DNA of 64,000 nucleotides from Iris pallida (GCA_029216955.1 JANAVB010005597.1:48853614-48917613), one strand, 5' to 3'; numbered from the stretch's first letter, positions 34,164 through 45,264 are shown. Notes: generated by a model from the letters alone, not told the origin. Translations and numbers: made by a program.

Positions 34164-36912
34164 TAAGAGCATGAATATGTAAGTTTCAGAACAAAAATAA
34201 TCTTAATCTTCCAAACTCACCAATCTTGCTGGCTGCTATAATTACAGACAGCTCATTTTTTTGTTGAGGAAGTTTTCTTAGTCCCTTCTGAATAGAAGTG
34301 CATGGTTTAAGTTCTTAGCTTGAATATTTCAGAGCAGCATTGGAAAGAATTAAATCATATTGCATGAGCATAATAGCAATAGCAATGCTTTTTTCAACAC
34401 CTGGTTGTCTCGTATGACTGGCACAAGACAACCCACTCACGCAGCAAAGTAACTCGAGCAATCCTCAGATAGTTCACAGGTTCAAACCTGAGACCATGTG
34501 TGCCATCCCTCAGCCAAACCATTTCCCAACATAAATGGTTCATTTGTCCATTTCCATTGCCTACCAATGATTGTCTTGGCCAGATGTTGAAGGAGATTTG
34601 CTAATGCTTGCTATTAGTGAATATAATAACAAGAAGAAACGATTATTTAGATGGTGAAAAAGTCCAAGGATATCAAAAACAATAAAACATAATATTCCAT
34701 ACTGGACATGGAAAAGAAATATCATGTAAACCAGAAGCATCATACTACAAATCCTCTCGTAAGATTTTGATCGTATTCACTTAACACCAACCAAAATCAG
34801 GACCCTTCTACTGTTAAGAAATTAACAAACCCGTTGACTGTAGATTGAATAAGTTTTACTATATTTTGGTAAGTATGATTCACCTGCAATTCATTTCCCT
34901 TATAAAACTTTGACATAGAACGGTAATGCATTTCAATATACCATGCACAATTGGACTTCAACATTGTGGATTAAGTGCAGATAGCATTAGTCAGATCGCA
35001 AATGTAACAACTTTTCGTAAATAATCGGGGTGAAACCATATTTAAGTGAATATAGTATACCTATTTCCTTCCATTGGGACAAGAGGTGCAAAGACGGTAA
35101 TTGAAAAAGTCTTCAATGAGCATGTAGAAGTGGAGTGATCAGTACATAAATCAATCATTTGAACCCAGGAACCTAATTTAAAGAATCCTCTTCAATGAAA
35201 TTACATGGAATCTTTAACTTTAATGGAACTTGCAGAAAAAATAACAGTAAAGATATTCTGCACAATGTCTAATTTATGCCCGTCATTGGAATAAATGAAA
35301 TAAGAATGAAAGGTTGTGCAAGGATTTCCTACAAGAGTCGATGCGAAGAAAAGGAAAATATTTTCAGGTGCACTAGAGGACGTCAGATGCTATATGAGTT
35401 AAAAGAAGAATAGGAATCAATCAAGAATCAATTACTGAGGTACTACAAACTATTCTTGATCAGTAATATGGATAATACTGTTGTATTAGCGTTTAGAAAT
35501 TTAAATTGCTTACAGATAGTGTGGCAAACTGGTCAATGATAGAATAAAAAATGTACTCTTCTAAAATATAAAAGGCATGTACGAGAGTCATCACTGTAGC
35601 ACGTCATGCAAGAGGATATAATGTGTTATATGAATAACGATTCTGTATCAACATTTCGGACGAACTGAAATTGAGATAAGGACCAATTTCTAGTCTTAAA
35701 ATTGAGATAAGGATGTAGTGTATTATATAAATAATGATTCTCTGTCTTTTTCAATTTGTGATCCACCTTCCCAACCTTTAGAACGTCGAAACTCCCTCTT
35801 CCCGACTTGTAGAATATTAAATATAGAACACAATTACAAAATAAAGGTTCTCCCATCTTTAAAAAAAAAAGGTTCTCCCATCTTTAAAAGTCGCATTTTA
35901 TCTCAGGGAGACAAATCCAACTTACACTCCCCATATCACCTACCCCACCCCCATTTAAATATATTTTGACTCCAGAAACAAGAATCTCTCAGGTTTGAAA
36001 GCAGCCTTTAGCTATATATTAGAAGTAATCAAGAATTTAGCCTCGGTTCCTTATTCCACAAGAGGAGAAGCAATGTGACTGCTAAAAGTTAAAAAAACAT
36101 CCCAAAATAAAAAGTAATGCATGCTCCCTAACCTAAACCCAAAATACATTAATATAGAACTGATCGTTGGAAACAATGGAAAAAGCAACACCCAATTATA
36201 TAAATCCTATAAATAAATTTTGTAACTCCTTTCCAAATAAATATACAACGATGCCAAACAATTTATAGCGATAAAAATCAAAGTACAAACTGACTGGAAA
36301 AAAGTTGTCGACCATAAAAAAGACCCAAGAGTTAGCGATAGGAGTGTCCTACTTTAAAGAGTCATTAGACGCTTACACTGTAAAACAAAATAGATAGAAA
36401 TGGGGACATTCTACTGATCAGCCTGGCAGCATGAATGGGTGTGTGGCTGATCAGATTGCTAGTGCTTTCATTTATTTGGTAGTTTATTTTTTTCTCTTTA
36501 GTTTGGCAAAGTACCATTATTGGGCCCCCTTTGTTTAAATAAACTTTGATTGGGTTTCTGGAAGATTGTCTTACTTTCTAATCTTGATTGAACCCTTGGA
36601 GAAACTTATGATTATGCCTTTGAGGATACATTAATTCTGCAAAAAACTTTGTGATATGGCTTATGTAGCTAGATTATGTATGATACCCAGTATTATGCAA
36701 TGATATTCAGCCTCCACATGTTGGAATGCAGATGTAACCAATTAAATAAGAGGGGAATTGATCAACATTAGCAATTAAGAAAAACATAGTGGCACACTTG
36801 ATTTACTGAAGTATGACAGGTGACATTCAAGCAGCACGATCACAGTATCACTGCTAAAAAGATATCAAGAATCAGCAGTACCTTCAAGGATGAAGATCCA
36901 GATTACGCTAGT
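34164..36912 (-). other. Large intron, part left of the copia element
   Basis: No coding sequence. A 28-29-bp direct duplication containing AAGGTTCTCCCATCTTTAAA occurs at about 35,844-35,889. A GGTTCAAACC word near 34,483 resembles a pol III B box, but I could not place an A box or a SINE edge. The rest is ordinary AT-rich intron. Confidence 0.5.
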
Positions 36913-37032
36913 TGTTGAGACTTGAAGTTATTTTATTGTGAATGGAATAACAACATATATAGGAGAGGCTAGCCTCTCTCCTATCATTCTAGCCAATGGG
37001 ACTAAAGCCCAATAACACTATATATATCAACA
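36913..37032 (-). mobile_element. Copia 3' LTR (120 bp)
   Basis: It begins TGTTGAGACTTG and ends TATATCAACA on the plus strand. It is identical to the right LTR except for three indels totalling 5 nt: two in AT or TG steps and one in a CCTC run. Confidence 0.92.
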
Positions 37033-37039
37033 CTCCCCC

Positions 37040-37545
37040 TCAAGGTGGACGAAAGATATTCACTAAGCCCATCTTGTCACATCCTCTCATCATGTTGATA
37101 GAACTAAGCCCCTTTGTCAGTCCGTCTGCTACCTGATCTTTGGTTGGAACATAGCCCAGCTCTAGTTCTCCTTTATCCAGTTTTTCTTTGATGAAGAATC
37201 TGTCAATCTCAATATGTTTGGTCCTGTCATGCTGCACTGGATTGTTGGCAATATTAATAGCTGACTGGTTGTCACACCATAGCTTCATCTTTGCTCCCTG
37301 GTCCAGCTTTAGCTCCGTCAGCATATTCTTCAACCACAACAGTTCTGTGACTCCCAAGGCCATAGCTCTACTCTGCTTCAGCTGTTGATCTGGCCACTAC
37401 TGACTGCTTCTTACTCCTCCAAGAGACCAAGTTGCCTCCTACAAATATGCAGTATCCCGATGTGGATCTCCTGTCGTCAGCACAGCTAGCCCAGTCAGAA
37501 TCACAATAGCCCTCAATGCCTACATGATTATTTCTTCTGAAGATC
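37040..37545 (-). pseudogene. pol: Copia RNase H region (frame broken)
   Basis: The part encoding ALGVTELLWLKNML, LWCDNQSAINIANNP, HDRTKHIEIDRFF and the terminal DQVADGLTKGL is the copia RNase H domain. RNase H degrades the RNA strand during reverse transcription. The upstream half of the domain is in another frame: a one-base loss in a C/G run near 37,556 and another near 37,370 separate the pieces. Apart from these indels the conserved residues look intact. Confidence 0.85.
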
Positions 37546-38583
37546 AGTCCCTTCCCGGGGCTCCCTTCAAGTACCTCAGAATCTGGTACACTGCGTCCAT
37601 GTGACCCTTCCGGGGGTCATGCATGTAGCGGCTTACTACACTTACCGCAAAGCTGATATCAGGTCGAGTGTGGCTTAAGTAGATTAACTTGCCCACCAAT
37701 CTCTGATATCTATCCCGGTCAACTGGTTCTCCAGCTTCAGCATCCAGTTTAAACTTCTGGTCTATCGGTGTCGTAGCTGGTTTACATCCCATCATCCTGT
37801 TTCCGTAAGCAGGTCCAGTGCGTACTTCCTTTGAGAAAGAACGATTCCCTCATTATCTCGAGCAATCTCAATCCCAAGGAAGTATCGAAGAGGGCCAAGA
37901 TCTTTCACCTCGAACTCCTTGCCAAGTTTTACTTTGAGTTGGGCGATCCTGCTCATCATTGCCTGTGATAATCATATCATCTACATATACTGCAAGCATG
38001 GTGATATGGCCTCCACTCCGTCTGAAGAAGACAGTGTGATCAGCATTGATCTGCTGATATCCCATCCCTATCATTGCTCTCCTGAACCTGTCAAACCATG
38101 CCCGAGGAGACTGCTTCAGTCCATAGAGAGACTTCTTCAGTCTGCAGACCTTGCCTTCTGTCTGTTTTGTGCCGAATCCTGGTGGTATCTCCATGTACAC
38201 CTCCTCTACTAGATCTCCATGAAGAAATGCATTCTTCACATCCAGTTGGTGTAGCTTCCACCCTCCATTGGCTGCCAGGGAGATCAAGGTCCTGACAGTG
38301 CTCATCTTCGCCCCGGTGCAAAGGTCTCGTCATAGTCGATGCCGTACGTCTGACTGTATCCTTTTGCCACCAGTCGAGCTTTATAGCGCTCAACCTGTCC
38401 ATCTGGGTTCTGTTTCACAGTAAAAACCCATTTACATCCAACTGCTCTTTTTCCTTCTGGCAGTCTCACCAGCTCCCAAGTGTGATTCTTCTCAAGAGCT
38501 TCCAACTCCTCGTGCATTGCCGCTTTCCACTTTGGATCGTTCTTGGCAACCTGCCAATTGTTAGGTACAGTAATACTATCCAA
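37544..38583 (-). pseudogene. pol: Copia reverse transcriptase (several 1-2 nt frame breaks)
   Basis: The segments include CKWVFTVKQNPDG and YKARLVAKGYSQ, then LHQLDVKNAFLHGDL, VCRLKKSLYGLKQSPRAW and the catalytic YVDDM, then CKPATTPID and YQRLVGKLIYLSHTRPDI. Together they cover the whole copia reverse transcriptase, which copies element RNA into DNA. Frame breaks lie near 38,310, 37,940, 37,800 and 37,556. Each can be explained by a 1-2 nt change, mostly in short homopolymers, and no substitution-type stop codon is evident. Confidence 0.88.
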
Positions 38584-38588
38584 AGATG

Positions 38589-39180
38589 CTATAAATGCTC
38601 CATGAGAGAAGATATATGATCATAAGAAACAAACTTAGCAAGATCCCAACCATATCTGTCCGGAGGATTTCCCGCATTGCTGCGAGTAGTCCTTCGTGTA
38701 GGTAGTGGTATGGGAGACAGGAGGAACGATATCACCTGAGGAGGGTGGTGGTGTAGATGAGGAGGGTGGTGGTGTAGATGAGGGGATGGTGGTATAGGTG
38801 TCTCAGGAGTTGGGACAGGCGCAGGCAAGGGATTGGCACTGACACTGTAGGTACTGGTCCTGTAGTCTGCTTGTTGTTTCTCCTGTTGTAGGTCAGTAAC
38901 TCCCCCTGAGCCGTAGGTGTAACACTTCTCGTCTCCTCCCTCTGTTCCGCTTCACCTTCATGTTCCTCCTCAACCGTGTCTCTATGCCAAACTTCTAAAT
39001 CGGTTACCACCAGATTCTCCAAGTTCTCTATCTCCCCCTCTCGCCTTATACTTGTAGTATGAGGCGTGTTATACGAAGTTCCATCCTGGCGGTAATATGG
39101 CTCATGCTCCCGGAAGTGGACGTCCATACTAACAAATTTCTTCTTCTCTACTGGACCAGCATACATACCCCTTCTGAGTT
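38589..39180 (-). pseudogene. pol: Copia integrase C-terminal/linker region (frame broken)
   Basis: It holds VEKKKFVSMDVHFREHEPYY, a typical end of the copia integrase, then a hydrophilic linker with a tandem HHHPP/TTTLLIY-coding repeat (about 38,737-38,778). It then runs into the PDRYGW segment before reverse transcriptase. A small indel near 39,175 separates it from the integrase core, and others occur near 38,750 and 38,600. Confidence 0.75.
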
Positions 39181-41579
39181 GCTGAGTAGCCCACGAAGAT
39201 GCACTTGACTGCTCTAGGGTCAAGTTTTCCAACGAATGGTCTGTTGTCCTTCACAAAACACACACATCCAAACACCTTTAGTGGAAGTATTCCACTATTA
39301 TTACCTTGTAATACTTCACATGGAGACTTCCATCCCAGGACTTTTGAAGGCATCCTGTTTATAAGTTGAGCTGCTGTCAACACCGCATATCCCCATAGGT
39401 GTTGTGGGACATTCATGTCGATCATCATACTTCTTGCGGTCTCCAGAAGATGTCGGTTCTTCCTTTCTGCTACTCCATTTTGTGCTGGTGTATATGCACA
39501 AGAGGTCTGATGCTGTATTCCATGTGCTGACAAGTACTCTGCAAGTGTCCTATTGGTATACTCCGTCCCATTGTCAGATCTCAGTATCTTCACCACTGCA
39601 TTATACTGAGTCTGGACATATTTATGAAAGTCCCGAAAACAAGCAAATACATCACTTTTGTTCTTCATCAAATACAGCCAGGTGACACGAGATGCACAAT
39701 CGATAAACGAAACAAAATACTTATACCCATTCATAGTGTTAGTAGCACATGGGCCCCAAACATCAGAATGAACTACCTCAAAGACTGAAGAACTCTTATG
39801 ACCATTTCCAACATATGAACTCCTAGTAAGTTTTCCTAACTCACATGCATCACATACTAATTTTCTTTTATTCGATTTTGCATACATATCTGGATACAAC
39901 TTATTTAGAGTATCAAAGGAAGAATGTCCCATCCTCCTATGATGAAGTATCAAAGTGTCTTCAGTCCTCTGCTGCAGCTCCTCCATTCCAGCCTTCTCTG
40001 CCATAGACACCAATGCTGAGTCCAGTCCGTCTTGATCTAGGTACCACAGTCCATCATGCCAAGTGCCAGTCCCAAGTCTTCGTCCCGTCCCTTTCTCCTG
40101 GAAGATCACCTTAGGAATATCAAAAGAAACAATGCATTTTAGTTGGAGAATTATAGAACTAATAGACAAGAGACTGACTGGGAAGGATGGAGCATGCAAA
40201 ACATTGGATAACCTTACTGAACCCGTACAATTAACAGTACCCTTACCGACCACTGGTTGGAAAGTACCATCCGCAGTCTGAATGGTGTCTGTCGATGCTA
40301 GGTGAGTGTACGAGGAAAACTTACTAGCATTTCCGGTCACATGCCGAGATGCTCCTGAGTCGATAATCCAGTCTGACATTTTAAGGGAAGACATAGATGC
40401 AAGAGCGTGAGACTCGTCAGTACCTTCTGATGGATGGGCATACATAGCGGCGTTGCCTCTGAAGAATGGAGTGGATGCCTCCTCTGCTCCACTTCTCCTG
40501 TCTCCTTCGATTGACGCTTTTTGCTTTCTCTCCAGCAGGTCCAGTAGCGCCTGATCCTCCTCAGTAAAGGCGCCGCCAGCTCCTCCATTCCCATCTGCCA
40601 CCAGCAGGTTTGCCCGATAGCCTCCTCGACCACCTCGTCGGCCTCCTCGACCACGTCCACGTCCAGCATATCCTCGTCCACGTCCACCACCTGAGTCTCC
40701 CTCCTTAGGTGGTTTGGTACAAGCATATCGATGGTGGCCCATCTCCCCACAGTTGTAGCACTGCCGATTCTGTTGCCAGAGCTCTCCCTTGGATCCTGTA
40801 TCCCCCGAACCGGTAGCTGCTAGTGCTGACTTCACTTCGGGTAAAGCACCTGTCGATGATGCGCCTGTCCCTGTCTGTAATCTGATCCGCGTCTCCTCCA
40901 TCATGGCTGAGATAGCCTCCTCTAGACTAGGGATCTCTGGCTGGACGAGGAGTAAGGCTGTCCTCTGTGTGAATGCTGCAGTCAGTCCCTTAAGGAATTT
41001 CATCGTCCTCTCCTGCAGACACACCTGTCTCTCCTTGCACTTTGGGTCCCCGCAGCTTGCCCGTTTGGAATGGTGATCATAATCCAGCCAGAGACGTTCC
41101 AACTCCGTAGCGTACTCCTGCACCGTCTTCTCGCCTTGTACGGTGTCGTCGATCTCCCCTTTTATCTGGAAGATCCGTAGATTGTTACCTATGCCATCAT
41201 AGGTTCTTCTCAATTTCTCCCATATGTCTTTCACCATCTCAATGCCATCTACTGTGGAAGCAATAGACTGGACTAAGGAGTTGAGAAGCCAGATATAAAT
41301 CACCATATGAGTGGATTTCCACTCGTCGCGTCCTGTCGAGCCCTCTTCCGGCTCTGTCTTCTCGCCTGTCAAGAATCCCTCCAGGTTCTTACCTGCAAGG
41401 GTTCTTCTCACCCGCCGTGACCAACTCAAATAGGTGGCTGGTCCATCCAACTTCAGATCGATGGAGGGTAGTTCCAACTTTGGCGGTGCTCGTGTCGTGC
41501 TTTCACCAGCCGACACCTTTATCAACTTCAGCAATGTCGCCACATCGTCAGCATCCAGCTTCTTGAGAATCTCCTCCAT
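39129..41579 (-). CDS. gag-pol: Copia gag-protease-integrase open frame (816 codons)
   Basis: This is one uninterrupted frame. Gag comes first, starting MEEILKKLDADDVATLL, then a zinc knuckle CYNCGEMGHHRYAC at about residue 280 followed by a Gly/Arg-rich stretch. The aspartic protease has the active motif DSGAS (in WIIDSGASRHVTG). The GAG-pre-integrase HHRRMGH block and integrase core follow, with SDVWGP, LRSDNGTEY and AERKNRHLLETARSMM. Gag packages RNA, protease matures the polyprotein and integrase joins the cDNA to the chromosome. The frame ends soon after KCIFVGYSATQKGY because of a frameshift near 39,175; normally it continues into reverse transcriptase. The length matches a typical copia N-terminal half. 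Confidence 0.9.
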   Translation of the reverse strand: MEEILKKLDADDVATLLKLIKVSAGESTTRAPPKLELPSIDLKLDGPATYLSWSRRVRRTLAGKNLEGFLTGEKTEPEEGSTGRDEWKSTHMVIYIWLLNSLVQSIASTVDGIEMVKDIWEKLRRTYDGIGNNLRIFQIKGEIDDTVQGEKTVQEYATELERLWLDYDHHSKRASCGDPKCKERQVCLQERTMKFLKGLTAAFTQRTALLLVQPEIPSLEEAISAMMEETRIRLQTGTGASSTGALPEVKSALAATGSGDTGSKGELWQQNRQCYNCGEMGHHRYACTKPPKEGDSGGGRGRGYAGRGRGRGGRRGGRGGYRANLLVADGNGGAGGAFTEEDQALLDLLERKQKASIEGDRRSGAEEASTPFFRGNAAMYAHPSEGTDESHALASMSSLKMSDWIIDSGASRHVTGNASKFSSYTHLASTDTIQTADGTFQPVVGKGTVNCTGSVRLSNVLHAPSFPVSLLSISSIILQLKCIVSFDIPKVIFQEKGTGRRLGTGTWHDGLWYLDQDGLDSALVSMAEKAGMEELQQRTEDTLILHHRRMGHSSFDTLNKLYPDMYAKSNKRKLVCDACELGKLTRSSYVGNGHKSSSVFEVVHSDVWGPCATNTMNGYKYFVSFIDCASRVTWLYLMKNKSDVFACFRDFHKYVQTQYNAVVKILRSDNGTEYTNRTLAEYLSAHGIQHQTSCAYTPAQNGVAERKNRHLLETARSMMIDMNVPQHLWGYAVLTAAQLINRMPSKVLGWKSPCEVLQGNNSGILPLKVFGCVCFVKDNRPFVGKLDPRAVKCIFVGYSATQKGYVCWSSREEEIC

Positions 41580-41784
41580 CGATGCTTCTTCTCGATCACT
41601 TCACACTTGCTCCACGACTCACGCTCGTCCTCGCCGTCCTCTCCTAAATCCGAATATGTCTGATTTCATCGGATCTAGGGATTATAGGCATCTCCTTGAG
41701 ATTGATCTCAAGATCGAGCGTGAATCTTGTACCCGCAATAGCGGTACAATGAATCTTGCAGCCGCAAAAGCGGTACAGCAAATT

Positions 41785-42040
41785 TCAGGCTGACCTACAG
41801 CGTAGGTGCCCTAATTCAGGCTGACCTACAGCGTAGGTGCCCTAAAAGTGGTGTGCTCGGAGGCAACCACGGCAGCAGCAGCAGCAGTTGCAGCCGCAAC
41901 AGCGGCACAGCAACGGCAGCAGCGCGGCAGCGGCGGCGGCGGCGCGGCAGCTGCAGCAGCAGCAGCAGCGGGGCGGCGCTGCAGCTGTGGTGGCAGCGGC
42001 AGCAGCTGCAGCGGCAGCGGGCGGCAGCGGCGGCGTGGAA
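41785..42040 (-). repeat. Copia leader: 33-34-bp tandem repeat and GC-rich CAG/CGG tract
   Basis: The untranslated leader between LTR and gag carries two copies of a unit containing CAGGCTGACCTACAGCGTAG (about 41,787-41,850). A GC-rich stretch of GCA/CAG/CGG triplets follows (about 41,870-42,035). Such a leader could be strongly structured. Frames across it encode Ala/Gln/Gly runs and are not taken as genes. Confidence 0.75.
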
Positions 42041-42128
42041 GAAGGAAAAGAGGATGAGATTAGGGTTAGGGTTTGTGTGGAGGAGGGGTCTCTGACGGTA
42101 TTCTAAGCAATTTTAGGCTTTGATACCA

Positions 42129-42253
42129 TGTTGAGACTTGAAGTTATTTTATTGTGAATGGAATAACAACATATATATAGGAGAGGCTAGCCTCCTCTCC
42201 TATCATTCTAGCCAATGTGGGACTAAAGCCCAATAACACTATATATATCAACA
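42129..42253 (-). mobile_element. Copia 5' LTR (125 bp)
   Basis: TGTTGAGACTTG to TATATCAACA on the plus strand. The minus-strand primer site ATGGTATCAAAGCC lies directly to its left. The LTR is very short for a copia element of this size. Confidence 0.92.
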
Positions 42254-42718
42254 CTAGTCATCTAGGAATACCTACATCGTAACATCGTATGCACATCATA
42301 AGGCCTGAGCTTGGACAATCCATGCGGACAATTGCTAGTTTGTTACAATACCCAACATCGTGTGACACACACAAGGCACAAGCTAAGGTTGAAACATTCT
42401 CGACAAAAAGACACATCGCGCATAACGACAGATTGCATAAATAAGTCCAATGAGAGTCAAGTTAAATTATTTGAACGAATAATGCTTGAATTGTTGATTC
42501 ACCAAGTACCTTTAATGTGTTTTCTGATACCCCAAGTTCCATATTAACATATAATAAACAATGTGGTAAAACCATAAAAGTAGGAATTCTAATATAAGTT
42601 AAAAAAATACTATCAAAACAAATAAAACAACTAATAAACTAAAAAATAAATATGAAATAAATCTAATTAAAGAGATATAAACTAACTCCAATGATTCAAA
42701 TACTAAATAACGCATTGT

Positions 42719-43097
42719 CTATGTTGCACAAGTATAGATATGGGTACGGACATGATATGGGTACAACACTATATTTATAAGAACATGATTTCTCTCTTCC
42801 TCTCTGGTTGCTGCTGCATTTTTATTTTTCTGTCGACCAGAGGAGAGGTATGGGTCTAAAAGTTGTTATAGGTTCGGGTTTTTAAAAGAAGATAAGAACA
42901 TGGGGCAGATCTCTTTTTCTTTTGGGTTCACTGTTGACCTAGGTCTAAATCAGTCCATATCGTATCCAACCATATCCAGACATATCCGGAAGTGTCCAGA
43001 TGTATCCTATCATATCTGGCTGCATCCAGGCTGTGTCTGTGTTCAGTACGTACTGACACGGGCACAGACGCTAATTTGGCATGTTCGAGCAACATAG
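42719..43097. mobile_element. MITE-like element with CTATGTTGC termini, 379 bp
   Basis: The left end is CTATGTTGCACAAGTA and the right end is the inverse of CTATGTTGCTCGAACATG. The ends frame repeated words such as ATATGGGTAC and ATATCC. CTATGTTGC termini are common in plant MITEs. I found no clear target duplication. Confidence 0.5.
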
Positions 43098-43329
43098 CTA
43101 ATTACACCTAACTTCATTAAAAAAAACTAGGCCAGGTCCCCATCAAGTCAGCTTTCAAATTAGAAAGGTGAAGACAAGTGTTGAAATCTATAGGTTTCAG
43201 AATTAGAAAATAACAAAGTATACAAAATACAACTTCAACAAAAAATCAGGATAGTTCGTATCAATTGTAAGACATACCTAAGAATGATAGTTTTCATCAT
43301 ACGTAATAAAAGGATACATAGTAAGAGGA

Positions 43330-43780
43330 TTTTTCTAGACTAAAAGAGGATGATCAAAGTGGTGTGTGGTGTGATGTAGGATGCCTTGAAGTTGCAAGGG
43401 AAATCTATAAGATATTTATAACGCCAACCATGCTATATGGTTGGAAATTGAAAACTAGTTCAACTGGAATAATAAGAAAGCTGAGATAGATGAGAAATAG
43501 CAAAAGACGGGATAAGAAGTGAATGCACTCACTGGAAGCAGAAGATCAAGACAGCTGAGACAACATAAGAAAATTGTCTGAAATGGTATGGACATGTGAA
43601 AAAGAATAATGGAGTACTTAGGAGTGATACGATATAAGTACGGAGTTGCCATAACTAGGGTAGACCTAAACAAACTTCGGTTAAGGTTGTGAATAGGAAA
43701 GATAGTTTTTAAGGGTAGAGTGGAGATGTCCCTTAACAAAATATAATGAAGAAAGCAATTGTTGCAGCTGACCCTAAAAT
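43330..43780 (+). pseudogene. LINE (L1-type) reverse-transcriptase tail relic
   Basis: The translated words resemble the C-terminal part of plant L1 reverse transcriptases, namely a TPTMLYGW-like stretch at about 43,420-43,445 and KWYGHVKK at about 43,580-43,605. Stops and frame changes break it. It is a dead fragment inside the host intron. Confidence 0.55.
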
Positions 43781-43886
43781 TTGCAAAAGACATTTTTATT
43801 TGTTATTGGTGTTGTAGATTAAACATACACCTTCTTATTAGTAGTCTTCATAAAACACCTTGAGAACTGAACTCTAACTTAAAAAC

Positions 43887-44260
43887 CAAGGTTCTAAACG
43901 GCGGTAGGCAGGTGCACGGCGGAGAGTCGTCTACCGCCTAGGCGGTTGATACATTTTGGACATTCTTTTACTACTTCACCATTGTTTTTTGCATAGTGTG
44001 CATATTTTAAGGGTGTTCCATGCATAACTAAGTTGTAAACAAAGATTTATGAATTTTTAGTTTTGTAAAAGTGAATCATAGGTCCATAATGCTTGCAAAA
44101 CCTTTTGGCCAGACATCTTGTTAGGTATTGCTCCGCTTAGGCTCCCGCCTACGCCGCCAAACCTCCGTTGGCCGCTTACTCCACCGCCTACCGCAAAAGC
44201 GGTGCGGAGAGAGACCGTCTTCCGCCTAGGCAGCCGCCTCAACCGTCATTTAGAACATTG
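43887..44260. mobile_element. hAT-like MITE, 374 bp (CAAGGTTCTAAA termini)
   Basis: The left end is CAAGGTTCTAAACGG and the right end CGTCATTTAGAACATTG is its near-inverse. A perfect 8-bp duplication TTAAAAAC lies at 43,879-43,886 and 44,261-44,268. Subterminal GCCTAGGCGG-type words at both ends are typical of this plant MITE type. Confidence 0.88.
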
Positions 44261-44273
44261 TTAAAAACTATTA

Positions 44274-44650
44274 TCTTACAATCTTAGTCCAATGTCGGTT
44301 ATATGGGGAACTTGATATGGGTTAATATAATTTTGGGCCCTCTCCTCTTAAGGATCTTTTAGGATAAATTCTTCCAAGGTTCGTATCAAATGGTATCAGA
44401 GCCTACACCAAGTCTCCCGGTTGCAATCGCACGGCAAAGGGTGGTGATGCTTGCATAGTAGTGTTCATCCGGGACTAGAAATCTAGTGCAAAACAAGTAT
44501 GTGTGGACACCGTGACTACGGGACATGGTGGAATGTAACAATAATATAGTCTCACGTCAGTTATATGGGAAACTTGATGTGGGTTGATATCTCGGACGCT
44601 CTCCTCTTAACGGCTAGATTTTAGGATGAGTTCACCGAAGGATCGTAACA
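44274..44650 (+). mobile_element. TRIM retroelement (about 377 bp)
   Basis: Two short direct repeats (44,274-44,388 and 44,534-44,650) share ACTTGATRTGGGTT, GCTCTCCTCTTAA-like and TTTTAGGATRA words. The first is followed after 2 nt by TGGTATCAGAGCC (44,391-44,403), an initiator-Met primer site. The flanks TATTA (44,269-44,273) and TATTC (44,651-44,655) are a probable 5-bp duplication with one change. The internal part of about 145 bp is non-coding. It starts directly after the right duplication of the hAT MITE. Confidence 0.8.
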
Positions 44651-44843
44651 TATTCTATCTGTAACCAATATGCAAGATTAATAGAAACCCATACAGAAAC
44701 ATTCGTAAATCAAGAACAGAACAAGCCCAGACTCCAAAGTTTAAATGCTGATAGAATATTTGGGAACCAAAGCATGTAATATCTTGCCCCATCCAATACA
44801 TTTACACTACAACAAAAGGTGAAAGGTGATAAGGAACTATTAC

Positions 44844-44997
44844 CAGTAATGGCTTATTCTCAAGGAGGATAGATCTGCTACAACAAGGAAGCTTCATTGC
44901 GGTAACCAACCTTTTGATCTGCCAGTCAGTTGGCAGAGTAGCCACAAGCTCAAAGAAATATGTAGCATACCCATATTCTGGACGTTCCAATACAATT
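44844..44997 (-). CDS. Exon encoding the VLERPEYGYATYFFELV segment
   Basis: The acceptor TTGCAG lies at 44,998 and the donor GTAATAG at 44,843. It encodes IVLERPEYGYATYFFELV, DWQIKRLVTAMKL and LLENKPLL. The phase fits both neighbours exactly: the preceding exon ends with two bases of an Arg codon, and the next starts in phase 0. This is the best-preserved part of the conserved plant domain. Confidence 0.82.
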
Positions 44998-45095
44998 CTG
45001 CAACATTGTACCATGGAAAAATTCAGTAACTCAAGTAATTCTTCAGGTAAAACAAGATTAAGTCCAGACAAGAACACCAAGTGGAGAGGCCAAAC

Positions 45096-45187
45096 CTATT
45101 GTGACTTTCGAACACAAATATAAAGGACTGAAGGTCTCTACACCATCCCCATTCAACAGGACTGTGACGAAAGCGGAGATAACGAGC
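45096..45187 (-). CDS. Exon encoding VEWGWCRDLQSFIFVFE
   Basis: The exon is 92 bp with acceptor TTTTAG and donor GTTTGG. It encodes ARYLRFRHSP, VEWGWCRDLQSFIFVFE and SHNR. It ends in phase 2 and completes an Arg codon with the exon at 44,997. Confidence 0.8.
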
Positions 45188-45264
45188 CTAAAAGTAATAC
45201 AATTAGCAGCCAACATATGTTATGGTGCCACTTGAAGTTGGAGGTTCTTCAATGAATTGTCTAC

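Larger units (their letters stand above)
36913..42253 (-). mobile_element. Complete Ty1-copia retrotransposon in the large intron
   Basis: Two short LTRs (36,913-37,032, 120 bp; 42,129-42,253, 125 bp) bound a 5.3-kb element. A perfect 5-bp target duplication CTAGT lies at 36,908-36,912 and 42,254-42,258. On the minus strand a primer site TGGTATCAAAGC follows the 5' LTR and the polypurine tract TTGAGGGGGAGTG precedes the 3' LTR. Gene order is gag, protease, integrase, reverse transcriptase, RNase H, the copia order. The LTRs have no substitutions, so the insertion is young. It lies in the same orientation as the host gene. Pol is split by several 1-2 nt indels. Confidence 0.93.

Noticed and set aside
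34400..34510. tRNA or SINE around GGTTCAAACC
   Set aside because: There is a B-box-like word but no cloverleaf, no A box at the right spacing, no poly(A)/T tail and no target duplication.
41848..42106. Ala/Gln/Gly-rich frames in the copia leader
   Set aside because: All three plus frames are open because of the triplet repeat, and the element's genes are on the other strand.
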